Shown: one piece after another, positions 7,342-14,578 of the stretch
Layout: every line of letters starts with the position of its first letter
Numbering within the stretch: the first letter of the stretch is position 1
Origin: a virus
Reading direction: 5' to 3' (one strand)
Virus record (IMG/VR): IMGVR_UViG_3300042453_001334
Span: 1 to 20,424 of that record
Length of the DNA: 20,424 bases
The notes under the pieces: model-generated
Databases searched by the model: none
What the model saw: only the letters and a program-made list of their open reading frames with translations
Told to the model about the DNA's origin: nothing
Made by a program: the position numbers and the translations under genes

Positions 7342-8393
7342 GCGTCACCCATGATGTTGAGTACGTCGGCGATCGGAACGTAGGCCAGCCACGCCTCGGC
7401 GTCCCGCACGCCGAACGATGCCACGAGCGTGTCCTGGCCGCTGACCGCGAGGCCGGCGGCGAACTCGATGCTGCGGGTTTCTCGGAACGCGAACGGCTGG
7501 GATACCCGCGTGATCCGCCAGTCGGCACCCTCGTCGAACATGACGAACCGGTGTTCGTAGACCCGCCGGCCGCCGGAGACGGCCACCTCGTGGACGATCG
7601 CCCACCACAGACCAGGAGCCCATGGGTGCTCGACGAGCTGCGAGCCGCCGCGGAACCCGCGGGCCACCAGCGGAGCCTCGGCGTGTGCCGTCACAGTCCA
7701 ATCGTCGCCGCACTCATTGACGATGCACGTCCGGCCTTCGTGGCTGCACGAATACAGCCACTCCCTCCGGCCGGTGATCGGCATCCAGTTTTTTTCGTGC
7801 CGGCCGCTCACGGTGTCGTGGCAGCGGAGGTCTTGGATCCGGTCGAAGGTCTCCAGCTTCCCGACGCCGATACGGCAAGTCCCATCGCGGTCCGCCCAGT
7901 TGCGGATCGTGGCCGACGCGATCAGCTCGCCTTCTACGGAGTTGAGCCGCACGTCCTCGAGCCCGGTCACCGCGAACCCGCTGGCTTCGTAGTCTGCGGC
8001 CCAATAGCGTGCGTGCCCGTCGCCTGGTTCGACGAGGCAGTTGAACGTGCGGATCGCTTCGCGGTCCTCCGGCGGAATGACGTAGCGACCGTTTTCGTCG
8101 ATCGAATAGTTGCTTGACCGCACGTTGACGAGCAACCGGTCGCCGTGACTGACGACCGAAGGATTGAACAGCGACCATCCGACGCGGGCCGGCGGCACGT
8201 CGATCTTCGTGAACTCCGCGGCGACGCCCTGGTCGGACAGCGTCCGCGTGTACCAGGTGCGATTGGACCGGACCTTCTCCTCTTTCTCCGCGGAGAGCGG
8301 AAGCCGCATGAGCCGTTCGCACGCCCGGCGGCCAGCGTCGTGCTCGCCGCAGTAGTAAGCGTGGGCCGCGAGTCGGTGTAGGTGTTCGATCAT
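7332..8393 (-). CDS. GH130-like beta-propeller glycan-active protein with N-terminal helical repeat
   Basis: A 353-residue protein. Residues 1-50 are helical with a TPR-like look (LHRLAAHAYYCGEHDAGRRA). The rest has blade motifs of five-bladed propellers related to GH130 and allied glycosidase or phosphorylase families: FNPSVVSHGDRLLVNVR (76-92), GLEDVRLN (144-151), KNWMP (201-205), FRGGSQLVEH (247-256), YEHRFVMFD (279-287) and IEFAAGLAV (309-317) followed by ASFGVRD. The strongly conserved Glu-Asp-Val-Arg and Lys-Asn-Trp-Met-Pro elements suggest a working sugar-binding site, but I cannot assign catalytic residues. I chose ATG 8393, which has AGGTGA about eight bases upstream, over GTG 8405. 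The stop overlaps the methyltransferase start by ten bases. Role is probably synthesis or trimming of a glycan. Confidence 0.72.
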   Translation of the reverse strand: MIEHLHRLAAHAYYCGEHDAGRRACERLMRLPLSAEKEEKVRSNRTWYTRTLSDQGVAAEFTKIDVPPARVGWSLFNPSVVSHGDRLLVNVRSSNYSIDENGRYVIPPEDREAIRTFNCLVEPGDGHARYWAADYEASGFAVTGLEDVRLNSVEGELIASATIRNWADRDGTCRIGVGKLETFDRIQDLRCHDTVSGRHEKNWMPITGRREWLYSCSHEGRTCIVNECGDDWTVTAHAEAPLVARGFRGGSQLVEHPWAPGLWWAIVHEVAVSGGRRVYEHRFVMFDEGADWRITRVSQPFAFRETRSIEFAAGLAVSGQDTLVASFGVRDAEAWLAYVPIADVLNIMGDAWE

Positions 8394-8472
8394 GCCGGTG
8401 TTCACCTGTTCACCGGTTAGCCTAGCGGGATCGGCGTGGGCGTAAACCCCGGATTTTCGCGCCGGAAGTCCA

Positions 8473-8823
8473 CTAGCTCACAGGGCTAGGGGACTCCTCT
8501 GGCACCAGTTGCGGCACGGCGTCGGTGGCAAACTCAAGGTCTGCCAGCGGCACCACTTCCACACTGGCGAAGTTGCTTGCATCCAGCCGTGCGAATCCCG
8601 CAGCGTAGATTCCGCCTTCCGCGATGCACTGCGGCAGGATGTCAGCAACGTGGCACCACCGGCCATCAGCGAGTGCGGCAGGGTACACGGTGCAGCGAGG
8701 GTCGCCGTACCAAGAATGGTAGTTGAGCATCTTCTGGGCGAGGGGGGTGTCGAACACAATCGCCAACGTCTGGAGCGTGGCGGTGTCGGGCAGCGGCTGC
8801 GAGAGGAAGCCTGCGAGGGTCAT
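8473..8823 (-). CDS. Unknown protein coupled to the lectin-like structural gene
   Basis: A 116-residue protein whose ATG overlaps the stop of the upstream structural gene (ATGA at 8820-8823). It starts MTLAGFLSQPLPDTATLQTL and contains NYHSWYGDPRCTVYPAAL, then ADGRWCHVADILPQ, followed by a glycine/aromatic turn (EGGIYAAGF) and a strand-like segment (SVEVVPLADLEF). The last 15 residues are Pro/Glu/Ser-rich. I do not recognise the family. Strict coupling suggests that it works with the lectin-like protein, either as a minor virion component or as its assembly partner. A 79-base non-coding gap separates it from the carbohydrate cassette. Confidence 0.6.
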   Translation of the reverse strand: MTLAGFLSQPLPDTATLQTLAIVFDTPLAQKMLNYHSWYGDPRCTVYPAALADGRWCHVADILPQCIAEGGIYAAGFARLDASNFASVEVVPLADLEFATDAVPQLVPEESPSPVS

Positions 8824-9692
8824 GCTCTACCTAGTGCTGATTGGAATGCGTTCACAGCGTTTGTTAGCGACGTAACTTCCGCAGCCGACAAGCCAGTGCC
8901 TATGGAATAAAACCCATAGGTGCGCGGATCAAAGAACGTATTGCTGATGGTGCTGTTTCGGCTGACAAATACTGCGGCATTTAGAGTGCTGGCGGTTGGA
9001 GTTGTCGGTGTGGAGTTTGGGGCGATTGCTGTGCCTGCGGCATACGCCACCAGCGATGTCGCAGAAGTCCGCGAAGCAACCAGCAGTCCGTTCGCGTTGT
9101 TGGTCACGTTCGCAAACGCACCCCACTGAGCGTAGACGGTTCCATCTGTGGCAACACCGAAACCACTCCCGCCCGCCAAGTTCACGCCAACCATCCCATG
9201 AAAAGAAGAAGAACTTGAGCGGTTTCTGCAATACACAGCCGCGTGCCCGCTGGTGGTGCTTGGCAGCGTGTTCATCGGGAAGCCGGTGTCTAAATACTTG
9301 CTTGTCCCATTCCCCGTCAGCCCACCGCTCGCCCCCGTCTCCGCGTAGTCGGTGCCGACGCCGACGAATGCGTTGTTGGTATCAGTCGCCCCGCCATACT
9401 GCGTCCCGCCAAGCGAAGGCCCCCGATAGAGCGGCACCAGTGCGGCGTTGAGATTTGAGCCGCAGAAGAGATTGAGCCGGTAGAAGCGGTCGCGTAGCGA
9501 TGCCGCGTCTATTCTGCCGCAAAAATCAGAGACCGCACTCAATGTTGTGGCACTGACTGAACCGCCGTTAGACAAAACTCTCGTTTGCCACGCAGAAGCA
9601 TCGGGGTGCGTAGACACAGACGACTTTTTATGGAACACCACCGGCAGCCGCGTCCGCACACCACCGCGGGGCCACGATCCTCGAGGGGTCAT
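8820..9692 (-). CDS. Lectin-like (LamG/concanavalin-type) virion structural protein
   Basis: A 290-residue protein starting at ATG 9692, which overlaps the stop of the head-tail joining candidate (ATGA). The core from about residue 120 reads like a jelly-roll sugar-binding domain: GLTGNGTSKYLDTGFPMNT, HAAVYCRNRS, GVATDGTVYAQWG, SLVAYAAG, TLNAAVFVSRNST, and RTYGFYSIGTGLSAAEV leading to NAVNAFQSALGR. The last block, in which a strand is followed by a closing helix, is typical of LamG-like phage proteins. It is unusually rich in Ser, Thr, Asn and Gly and less GC-rich than the neighbouring head genes. Likely roles are a head fibre, decoration or adsorption protein. Five N-x-S/T triplets occur. 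It sits just before the glycan cassette, so it is a candidate acceptor; that is inference. Confidence 0.66.
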   Translation of the reverse strand: MTPRGSWPRGGVRTRLPVVFHKKSSVSTHPDASAWQTRVLSNGGSVSATTLSAVSDFCGRIDAASLRDRFYRLNLFCGSNLNAALVPLYRGPSLGGTQYGGATDTNNAFVGVGTDYAETGASGGLTGNGTSKYLDTGFPMNTLPSTTSGHAAVYCRNRSSSSSFHGMVGVNLAGGSGFGVATDGTVYAQWGAFANVTNNANGLLVASRTSATSLVAYAAGTAIAPNSTPTTPTASTLNAAVFVSRNSTISNTFFDPRTYGFYSIGTGLSAAEVTSLTNAVNAFQSALGRA

Positions 9693-10069
9693 GCCGTCAC
9701 TCCCACAAAGGTCGTGTGAATCCTTCGCACCCGCTGGGAGCGGTCGCCCCACTGCCACGGGTTGCCGGCACCAGCCGGCAACGCGACTTCGTACACCCGC
9801 TTGACGCCGCTTGCGTCGGTCTCGGTGATGCGGTCGCCACGCACCGGGGCGTCCGGCCAATCCGATACGCCAATGAAATAGTCGCGGGTCTCGTACCGGA
9901 TGATCTGTCCGGCGGCATCGGCAGCCTCAAACCGCGACCCGCCGATCGTCGCCGGCACCACGGATGGAATGAGCGACCCAAGAGCACGGTACTCGACGTT
10001 CACGGCCATGTGGAGCTTGCGTTGCTCCTCAAACCACGTCACGCCCTTTGCTATGAGGTCTTGCATCAT
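9689..10069 (-). CDS. Head-tail joining protein candidate
   Basis: About 126 residues, starting MMQDLIAKGVTWFEEQRKLH. In-frame candidates are GTG 10075, ATG 10069 and ATG 10066; none has a strong Shine-Dalgarno, and I chose the first ATG. The protein has an N-terminal helix, then strands: VEYRALGSLIPSVVPATIGG, RFEAADAAGQIIRYETRDYFI, RGDRITETDASGVKRVYEVAL and a Trp/Gln/Arg C-terminus (GNPWQWGDRSQRVRRIHT). The D-R-I-T...G-V-R-V-Y-E-V-x pattern followed by P-W-x-W-x-D is what I know from head-tail adaptor or neck proteins that follow capsid and decoration genes. Position after DUF2190 and before the tail set supports it. It is coupled to the next gene by ATGA. Confidence 0.65.
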   Translation of the reverse strand: MMQDLIAKGVTWFEEQRKLHMAVNVEYRALGSLIPSVVPATIGGSRFEAADAAGQIIRYETRDYFIGVSDWPDAPVRGDRITETDASGVKRVYEVALPAGAGNPWQWGDRSQRVRRIHTTFVGVTA

Positions 10070-10130
10070 GTTCACATTGGTGCCACAAGCCGATGGCGAT
10101 CACGTCACGCATGAGTCACCAGGTGCGAGA

Positions 10131-10167
10131 GGGGCGGGCACGGCCGGTAGCTGGCCGCACCCGCCCC
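10131..10167 (-). terminator. GC-rich hairpin after the decoration gene
   Basis: Bases 10131-10145 (GGGGCGGGCACGGCC) pair with 10153-10167 (GGCCGCACCCGCCCC), leaving only two central mismatches and a seven-base loop. It begins 16 bases past the stop of the DUF2190-type gene in the direction of transcription. No run of T follows on the minus strand, so it is not a classical intrinsic terminator. It may be a partial terminator, an mRNA 3' stabiliser or a processing site. Confidence 0.5.
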
Positions 10168-10182
10168 CTTGCGTGGGGTCGA

Positions 10183-10506
10183 TCACGAACCCGGCCAGAG
10201 GAGCACCGACACGGTCGTGTCGGCAGCAGCACGGGCACGGGCGAGGTAACCGCAGTTGGTGCCGGTCGTGGCGTGAAACACGCCAGAGACCGAATACCAC
10301 TTGATCGCGTCGCCTTGAGCACCGGTTGCGCCAGTGCCGCACGGGCCGGTCACGATGCCGTTGGTCAGCACCGCACCGAGTTCGTTCGCGGCAATCGCCC
10401 GGTCGGCGAGTGTCACGAGGGAGCCCAGGACAACGATGTCGCCCGCTGCCACGGCGGAAGCCGGCGTGTAATCGAGCTTGTCGCCATCACTACGATAAGA
10501 AGCCAT
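10183..10506 (-). CDS. DUF2190-type capsid decoration protein
   Basis: A 107-residue protein of the DUF2190 kind, which in several phages binds the outside of the capsid as a decoration or stabilising protein. The visible signature is LDYTPASAVAAGDIVVLGSL (residues 11-30), then LADRAIAANELGAVLTNGIV and, near the end, GYLARARAAADTTVSVLLWP. The length is usual for the family. ATG 10506 has AAAGG about ten bases upstream. The gene is isolated by two strong hairpins (10548-10580 before it, 10131-10167 after it) in an operon otherwise almost without gaps. This suggests that its transcript level or stability is set separately, as would suit a protein needed in stoichiometric amounts with the capsid. 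Confidence 0.86.
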   Translation of the reverse strand: MASYRSDGDKLDYTPASAVAAGDIVVLGSLVTLADRAIAANELGAVLTNGIVTGPCGTGATGAQGDAIKWYSVSGVFHATTGTNCGYLARARAAADTTVSVLLWPGS

Positions 10507-10547
10507 TTGGAGAAACCTTTCAAAACAGGGTGGTTGTTGTTTGTTAC

Positions 10548-10580
10548 CCCGGCCGGCGGGTTTTTGGCCCGCCGGCCGGG
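10548..10580 (-). terminator. Perfect 13-bp hairpin between capsid and decoration genes
   Basis: CCCGGCCGGCGGG (10548-10560) and CCCGCCGGCCGGG (10568-10580) are exact inverse complements with a seven-base loop that reads CCAAAAA on the minus strand. The stem lies 20 bases past the capsid stop and about 40 bases before the decoration start. No T run follows on the minus strand. An attenuating terminator or an mRNA-stabilising or processing hairpin is likely. Confidence 0.65.
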
Positions 10581-10600
10581 AACGATTTTCACGTCACTTA

Positions 10601-12436
10601 TCAGGCAGTCGCCATCCGGTAGGCACCGCGGGCTTCGGCCTTGGCAACGCCGTAGCTGAAGTGACCGCGAACCTGGATGCCGAGCATGTTGAAGTCCGCC
10701 TCGGCCTGCTGCACCGTCGGCAGCCGCTGGCCGTTGAGGAACGCGACTTCCATCGCCGGCAGTTCGGCCGGGTTCGCCATGAGCCACCAGGTCGTACCGC
10801 TGGTGAGGTACGCACTGGAGACCACGCGGAACCGACCGGCGAACACGTTCACATTTCCGCGAGTCGCGTTCTCTCCGGTGATGAGCACCGACGAGCCCAT
10901 CAGCTCCTCGGCCGTCATCTCCAGCTCCGGCGGGACGAGCAGGAGCTGCGGCGTGATGCCGAGCGGGTTGCCGTCGGGGTCGGTCAACTTCCGGTAGGAA
11001 GCCACCGCCGTCCGCAGGGACGAAATCTGCAGGGCGTTGCCGGCCGCGGCCGACTCAGCCCGGTAGAACGACGAGTTGGACGCCTGGAACTCTGTCCAGA
11101 AATCCTTGTTGAGCTTGACCGCGGCCCCTCTCCCCAACCTGGCAGGCACTTGGGTCAGAGCACCGAGGTCGTCGTTCACGATGTCGACCATCGTGATCGA
11201 ACTCATACGGCCGGTCAGCTTGGCCCGGATCGTCCGCGTCTCGTCCGAAGCGTCGGCCGACTTCAGTTCGCCGGAAGGTCCAACGTCCTCGAAATCGAAA
11301 CCGCCGTTGAGCCGCACGCCGGTGACCGTCTTGTAGTCACTGACGCTGCGGATCGACGCGATCTGGTCCCACGCCGCTTCGACAGCGGTGTAGCCCTGGA
11401 GCAAGAACTTGCCGTAGGTCGCGGCGAGCACGTTGGAGATCGAGTGAGTGGCGAAACCACTCGCAAGAACCTCCCGCACGTTGCCAGCCGAGACGCGGGC
11501 GGGGCCGTGATACCCGTTGGCACGGGCGGCCTCGACGAGCACCTCCTGCAGCGACGTGCTGCCACGCCGACGGTCAGCCGCCTCGAGGGTCTTCTGGTCG
11601 AAGACCTTCTCGACGTTGCCGAGTCCGCCGTTGAGGCAGAGAGCCGCTTCGATCACCCGCGGGTCATGAGCCGCCGAAGCGTCCACGACGTGGGCAGCCG
11701 GAGCCTTGGGCCGCTCGGCACGCACCTCGGCGAGCCGGTCGGCACGGAGCCGTTCCAGCACGATGTTGGCGACGGCCTCGGCGTCAACGGTGTTGGCACC
11801 GTCGTTGCCGGCAATCACCTTCTGGTCCGCGGCGACAATCGCCGTGGCTTCCGTCGTTGGCACGGCGGCCTCGACGGGCTTCTCGTTGAGCTGCTCGCTC
11901 ATAGTGGAAACCTCATTCGCCTCGGCGGCGATAGCCGCGGACGTTGCAGAGTCCGCACCGAACAGGACCACACTCGTCTCGCGGAGAACCGCTCCACGAG
12001 CAACGCTGATTGGGCCAGGGAACTCGCGACCGTTGACGGCCACGCTTGCTCCCGCGGCGATGTTTTCGATTGAGCCCACGTCGGCACCGATGCTCGCTTG
12101 CAGCGGCACCCCGGCCTTCGCGAGAGCGATGAGCTTGTCGGCCGCTGGCGTGCCGCGGATCAGTTCCCCGCGGAGCATGAGCTGGTTGCCGTCGTTGGTG
12201 GCTTCAAGACTCTTGCCGATCACGCTGTCGAGCAGCGGCATCTCCTTGCCGTGGGCGTAGAGAATCGGGATCGGACGCGAAGCGTCCATGTGTGCGAGGT
12301 CCACCACCAGCGGGTTTCTCGACCAGCCCTGGCGGATCGACGCCCCGGTGTAGGCCACCAACTCAAACGTCGGCACAGCGGCCTCGTCGGCCGCTTGCAC
12401 GTTGAGGGCCGCTGACAGTTCGATGCGATTGCTCAT
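10601..12436 (-). CDS. Prohead protease / major capsid protein fusion
   Basis: A 611-residue polyprotein. Residues 1 to about 175 are a HK97-type (U35/S78-like) prohead protease: IRQGWSRNPLVVDL, then ILYAHGKEMP with probable catalytic His62, and PLQASIGADV with probable catalytic Ser115, ending in LRETSVVLFGAD. Residues about 176-300 are Ala/Glu-rich and likely a scaffold or delta-domain linker. Residues about 300-611 are a HK97-fold capsid protein (REVLASGFATHSISNVLAA; MVDIVNDDLGALTQVPARLG; ITPQLLLVPPELEMTAEEL; NVFAGRFRVVSSAYLTSGT; a basic, aromatic C-terminus). The protease presumably frees itself and trims the scaffold during maturation. ATG 12436 overlaps the portal stop (ATGA). A hairpin follows the gene. 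Such fusions are a known variant of head gene organisation. Confidence 0.93.
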   Translation of the reverse strand: MSNRIELSAALNVQAADEAAVPTFELVAYTGASIRQGWSRNPLVVDLAHMDASRPIPILYAHGKEMPLLDSVIGKSLEATNDGNQLMLRGELIRGTPAADKLIALAKAGVPLQASIGADVGSIENIAAGASVAVNGREFPGPISVARGAVLRETSVVLFGADSATSAAIAAEANEVSTMSEQLNEKPVEAAVPTTEATAIVAADQKVIAGNDGANTVDAEAVANIVLERLRADRLAEVRAERPKAPAAHVVDASAAHDPRVIEAALCLNGGLGNVEKVFDQKTLEAADRRRGSTSLQEVLVEAARANGYHGPARVSAGNVREVLASGFATHSISNVLAATYGKFLLQGYTAVEAAWDQIASIRSVSDYKTVTGVRLNGGFDFEDVGPSGELKSADASDETRTIRAKLTGRMSSITMVDIVNDDLGALTQVPARLGRGAAVKLNKDFWTEFQASNSSFYRAESAAAGNALQISSLRTAVASYRKLTDPDGNPLGITPQLLLVPPELEMTAEELMGSSVLITGENATRGNVNVFAGRFRVVSSAYLTSGTTWWLMANPAELPAMEVAFLNGQRLPTVQQAEADFNMLGIQVRGHFSYGVAKAEARGAYRMATA

Positions 12437-14211
12437 GAGTTGGCGTCCTCGGTTTCTCGCTTGTAGACGCCTTCGGCCCACGAACGGCCGGCGTCACCGC
12501 CCCACAACAGCCACGCAATCTTGCCGGCCGACGGGTAGCCGTCCTCGCCCTCCGACCACCCTTGGCCTTGCTTATCAACTTCGTGGCGTGCGAAGTAACT
12601 CACCATCCGCCCGATCGTGTCGAGCGACAGCGATCGGCCGTTGGCAATGTCACGGGCACGAGCCACGCCGATCGCCGTGCCGCCACGCCCGTACTCGCGT
12701 CGCAACTCAAGACCGCGACGGGCCGCGTCACGAGCGGCTTGCGGGGGCCGGTAGCCGTCGGCGGCCTCGATGCCGTCCTCGTCGTCCTCGGCGGCCATTG
12801 CCGCCGGTTGGGCGTCAACGCCAAGCTCACGCTCCATCGACTTCTCAATCGCCCGCTGCCGCAGCACGATCCGCCAGTCGCGGCCACGCTTGGCACAGAC
12901 TTCGGCGAGACTCGCCATGTTGCTGCCGATCATTGCGGCGTCGGCGTCGGCTTCCTTGAGTGGATCGACGTGTTCAAACCCGTCCCACGTCCACGTCCAG
13001 TTCCATGTGGCGAACGGCGGGAGACCACGCGGGAGGATGCCGGCGGTCACGGCCTCGTCGAGCCACGACATGAGCAGCGGGTCGAGGAACACCCGTTCCA
13101 TGTCCGACCGCTCGACGGCGATCCGCTTGCGATACACGAGGTAGTCGCCACGCATCGACGAGTAGTTCGCGGTAGACGAATCCATCGCGGCGACGATGTA
13201 CGGCATATCCAGCGACCGGGCGATCTCGTTGAGCATCCGACGCACGAATGCGTCGTGCGACGAGGTCGGGTGCTCGGCCCGCATCTGGACCGGCTCCCAC
13301 CCGTCGGGGGCGGCGATCGCCATCCCGCGGACGATCGGCATCGTCTCGAGGGTGGAGAGACTCGCGGCACCGGACCCGTCGGCCGGCATGGTCGTTTTCA
13401 AGATCGCGGCGAAACTGGCGGCCGTCTCGGCCGCCGTCACCACCGCGAGCGTGTAACGCCGCAGAAGGGCGAACAGCTCTAGCGAAGGGGCGATCTCCGG
13501 CACACCGCGGTGCTGGCCTGGTCGGGTGGCGTGATACCAGTGGCAGACATAATCCGAGTCGATCCACTGGCCGTCCAGCGTGAATCCCGGCAGCAGCGAT
13601 CCGGGGTGAGACCTCGCAACCCAGTAGTCGGTGACGTTGCCGTCCTCGTCGAAACGCACGCCGTCAACGTCGTTCTCGGTCAGGTAGCCGACCGGCGAAA
13701 TGACTTGGTCGGCCTCGACGAGTTTGAGGTCCAGTTGCACGCCGCGGAGTTTGGAGTTGTTCGTCTTGAGTCCGAATACTTCGCCGTCGGAAATCTTGGA
13801 GGTCTTAGCGATCCGCAGCTTGCGGGCGAGGTCGATCCGGTCAGCCCAGTCGAGGAATGCCGTCTCAACCGACCGCACCGCGTCGGGGGACACGTCGGGG
13901 CCGAGATCGAGTTGGAGACGCGGGCCGGTGCCTACGAGGTCGTTGGACCAGGTGGACGCGATGCCGGCCGCGTATGAGTTATTTCGAAGCTCGTAGCGGG
14001 CACGATTGCGAAGGATCTGGCGGATCTGCGGCTGGAGTCCGGCGTCGGCCGAGAGGTTGTCGGCCCGCGACCAGTGGTTGCGGTTCAAGTCGGTCGTTTG
14101 GGCGGAATCGTACTTGGCACGCACCATCGTCGAGATCGCCGCCTTTTGGGCGTCGATCGTCGACTGCATGGTGGACCGTGATGGCCCAAGAATGCGTGAG
14201 AATAGGCCCAT
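12433..14211 (-). CDS. Phage portal protein, lambda family, with extra C-terminal domain
   Basis: A 592-residue protein. Residues 1-465 are a lambda-gpB-type portal, the dodecameric ring through which DNA enters: RARYELRNNSYAAGIASTW (70-88), NDLVGTGPRLQ (90-100), KLVEADQVISP (163-173), HWYHATRPGQHRGVPEIAPS (224-243), and SLDMPYIVAAMDSSTANYSS (333-352) followed by MRGDYLVYRKRI. Residues 466-487 are an acidic linker. Residues 488-585 form a separate domain: AARRGLELRREYGRGGTAIG, VARARDIANGRSLSLDTIGR, MVSYFARHEVDK, SAGKIAWLLWGGDAGRSWAE. This recurs on other phage proteins as far as I recall but is not part of lambda gpB. ATG 14211 follows the gpW-like stop by two bases; its Shine-Dalgarno is weak, suggesting coupling. 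Confidence 0.92.
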   Translation of the reverse strand: MGLFSRILGPSRSTMQSTIDAQKAAISTMVRAKYDSAQTTDLNRNHWSRADNLSADAGLQPQIRQILRNRARYELRNNSYAAGIASTWSNDLVGTGPRLQLDLGPDVSPDAVRSVETAFLDWADRIDLARKLRIAKTSKISDGEVFGLKTNNSKLRGVQLDLKLVEADQVISPVGYLTENDVDGVRFDEDGNVTDYWVARSHPGSLLPGFTLDGQWIDSDYVCHWYHATRPGQHRGVPEIAPSLELFALLRRYTLAVVTAAETAASFAAILKTTMPADGSGAASLSTLETMPIVRGMAIAAPDGWEPVQMRAEHPTSSHDAFVRRMLNEIARSLDMPYIVAAMDSSTANYSSMRGDYLVYRKRIAVERSDMERVFLDPLLMSWLDEAVTAGILPRGLPPFATWNWTWTWDGFEHVDPLKEADADAAMIGSNMASLAEVCAKRGRDWRIVLRQRAIEKSMERELGVDAQPAAMAAEDDEDGIEAADGYRPPQAARDAARRGLELRREYGRGGTAIGVARARDIANGRSLSLDTIGRMVSYFARHEVDKQGQGWSEGEDGYPSAGKIAWLLWGGDAGRSWAEGVYKRETEDANS

Positions 14212-14213
14212 TC

Positions 14214-14423
14214 TCAGCCGGCCCCCGGATACTGGCACTGGGCATACCGGATGCACGCGAACGGCGAAGCCGTGCTCGCGGCCCGCGAACCCAACACGAA
14301 CTTCGCGGCCTCGACCTGGCGGTCGAGTTCGTGCTGTTCCACCTCACCAGCGTCGGTACGAGCACGTCGCGGCTGCGTCAGATTCGCAGCGATCGCGTCG
14401 ATCACCTCGTCGTTGGTTGCCAC
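14214..14423 (-). CDS. Small gpW-like head-tail joining candidate
   Basis: A 69-residue protein starting at GTG 14423 (VATNDEVIDAIAANLTQP), with GGAG about seven bases upstream. It directly precedes the portal gene with two bases between them, the position and size of lambda gpW (68 residues), which joins the filled head to the tail. Visible features are an N-terminal helix, a turn region (RTDAGEVEQHELDRQVEAAK), and a C-terminal segment (FACIRYAQCQYPGAG). I recall related small proteins with GS-V-QH and an R-x-x-x-x-PPG ending before portals in planctomycete phages. The sequence itself is not clearly gpW, so the name rests on position. A longer start upstream is possible but would overlap the 26-codon ORF and has no better ribosome site. 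Confidence 0.55.
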   Translation of the reverse strand: MATNDEVIDAIAANLTQPRRARTDAGEVEQHELDRQVEAAKFVLGSRAASTASPFACIRYAQCQYPGAG

Positions 14424-14497
14424 ACGGTTGCTCCGGTGCTTGAGAGCCGCAAAACGGCCCCTAACACCAGTGTACCAATGTCTACTACCACGACCGG

Positions 14498-14578
14498 CTA
14501 GAGAAACTCGATGAAGACATCGCACTCGATCTCGTCATCGACCTCATCCCAAAATGCGTCGTCGAGATAGGCTGGCAT
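14498..14578 (-). CDS. Putative 26-residue acidic peptide
   Basis: ATG 14578 follows AAGGAG at nine bases and opens a 26-codon frame starting MPAYLDDAFWDEVDDE and ending in FIEFL and TAG. It has ten acidic residues and no basic residue. The good ribosome site in an otherwise non-coding gap is the main support. After the TAG the same frame stays open for about thirty codons with a Val/Leu-rich stretch (VVVDIGTLVLGAVLRL), so amber readthrough is conceivable but unproven. Function unknown; it could also act as a leader for the downstream gpW-like gene. Confidence 0.42.
   Translation of the reverse strand: MPAYLDDAFWDEVDDEIECDVFIEFL

Noticed and set aside
7317-8117. 266-codon plus-strand frame opposite the GH130-like gene
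   Set aside because: Val/Ala/Arg/Asp-rich shadow with no conserved pattern; the opposite strand has clear propeller motifs.
10541-12073. 510-codon plus-strand frame opposite the capsid fusion
   Set aside because: Arg/Gly/Val/His-rich shadow of a GC-rich coding strand, with no motif and antisense to a clear capsid gene.
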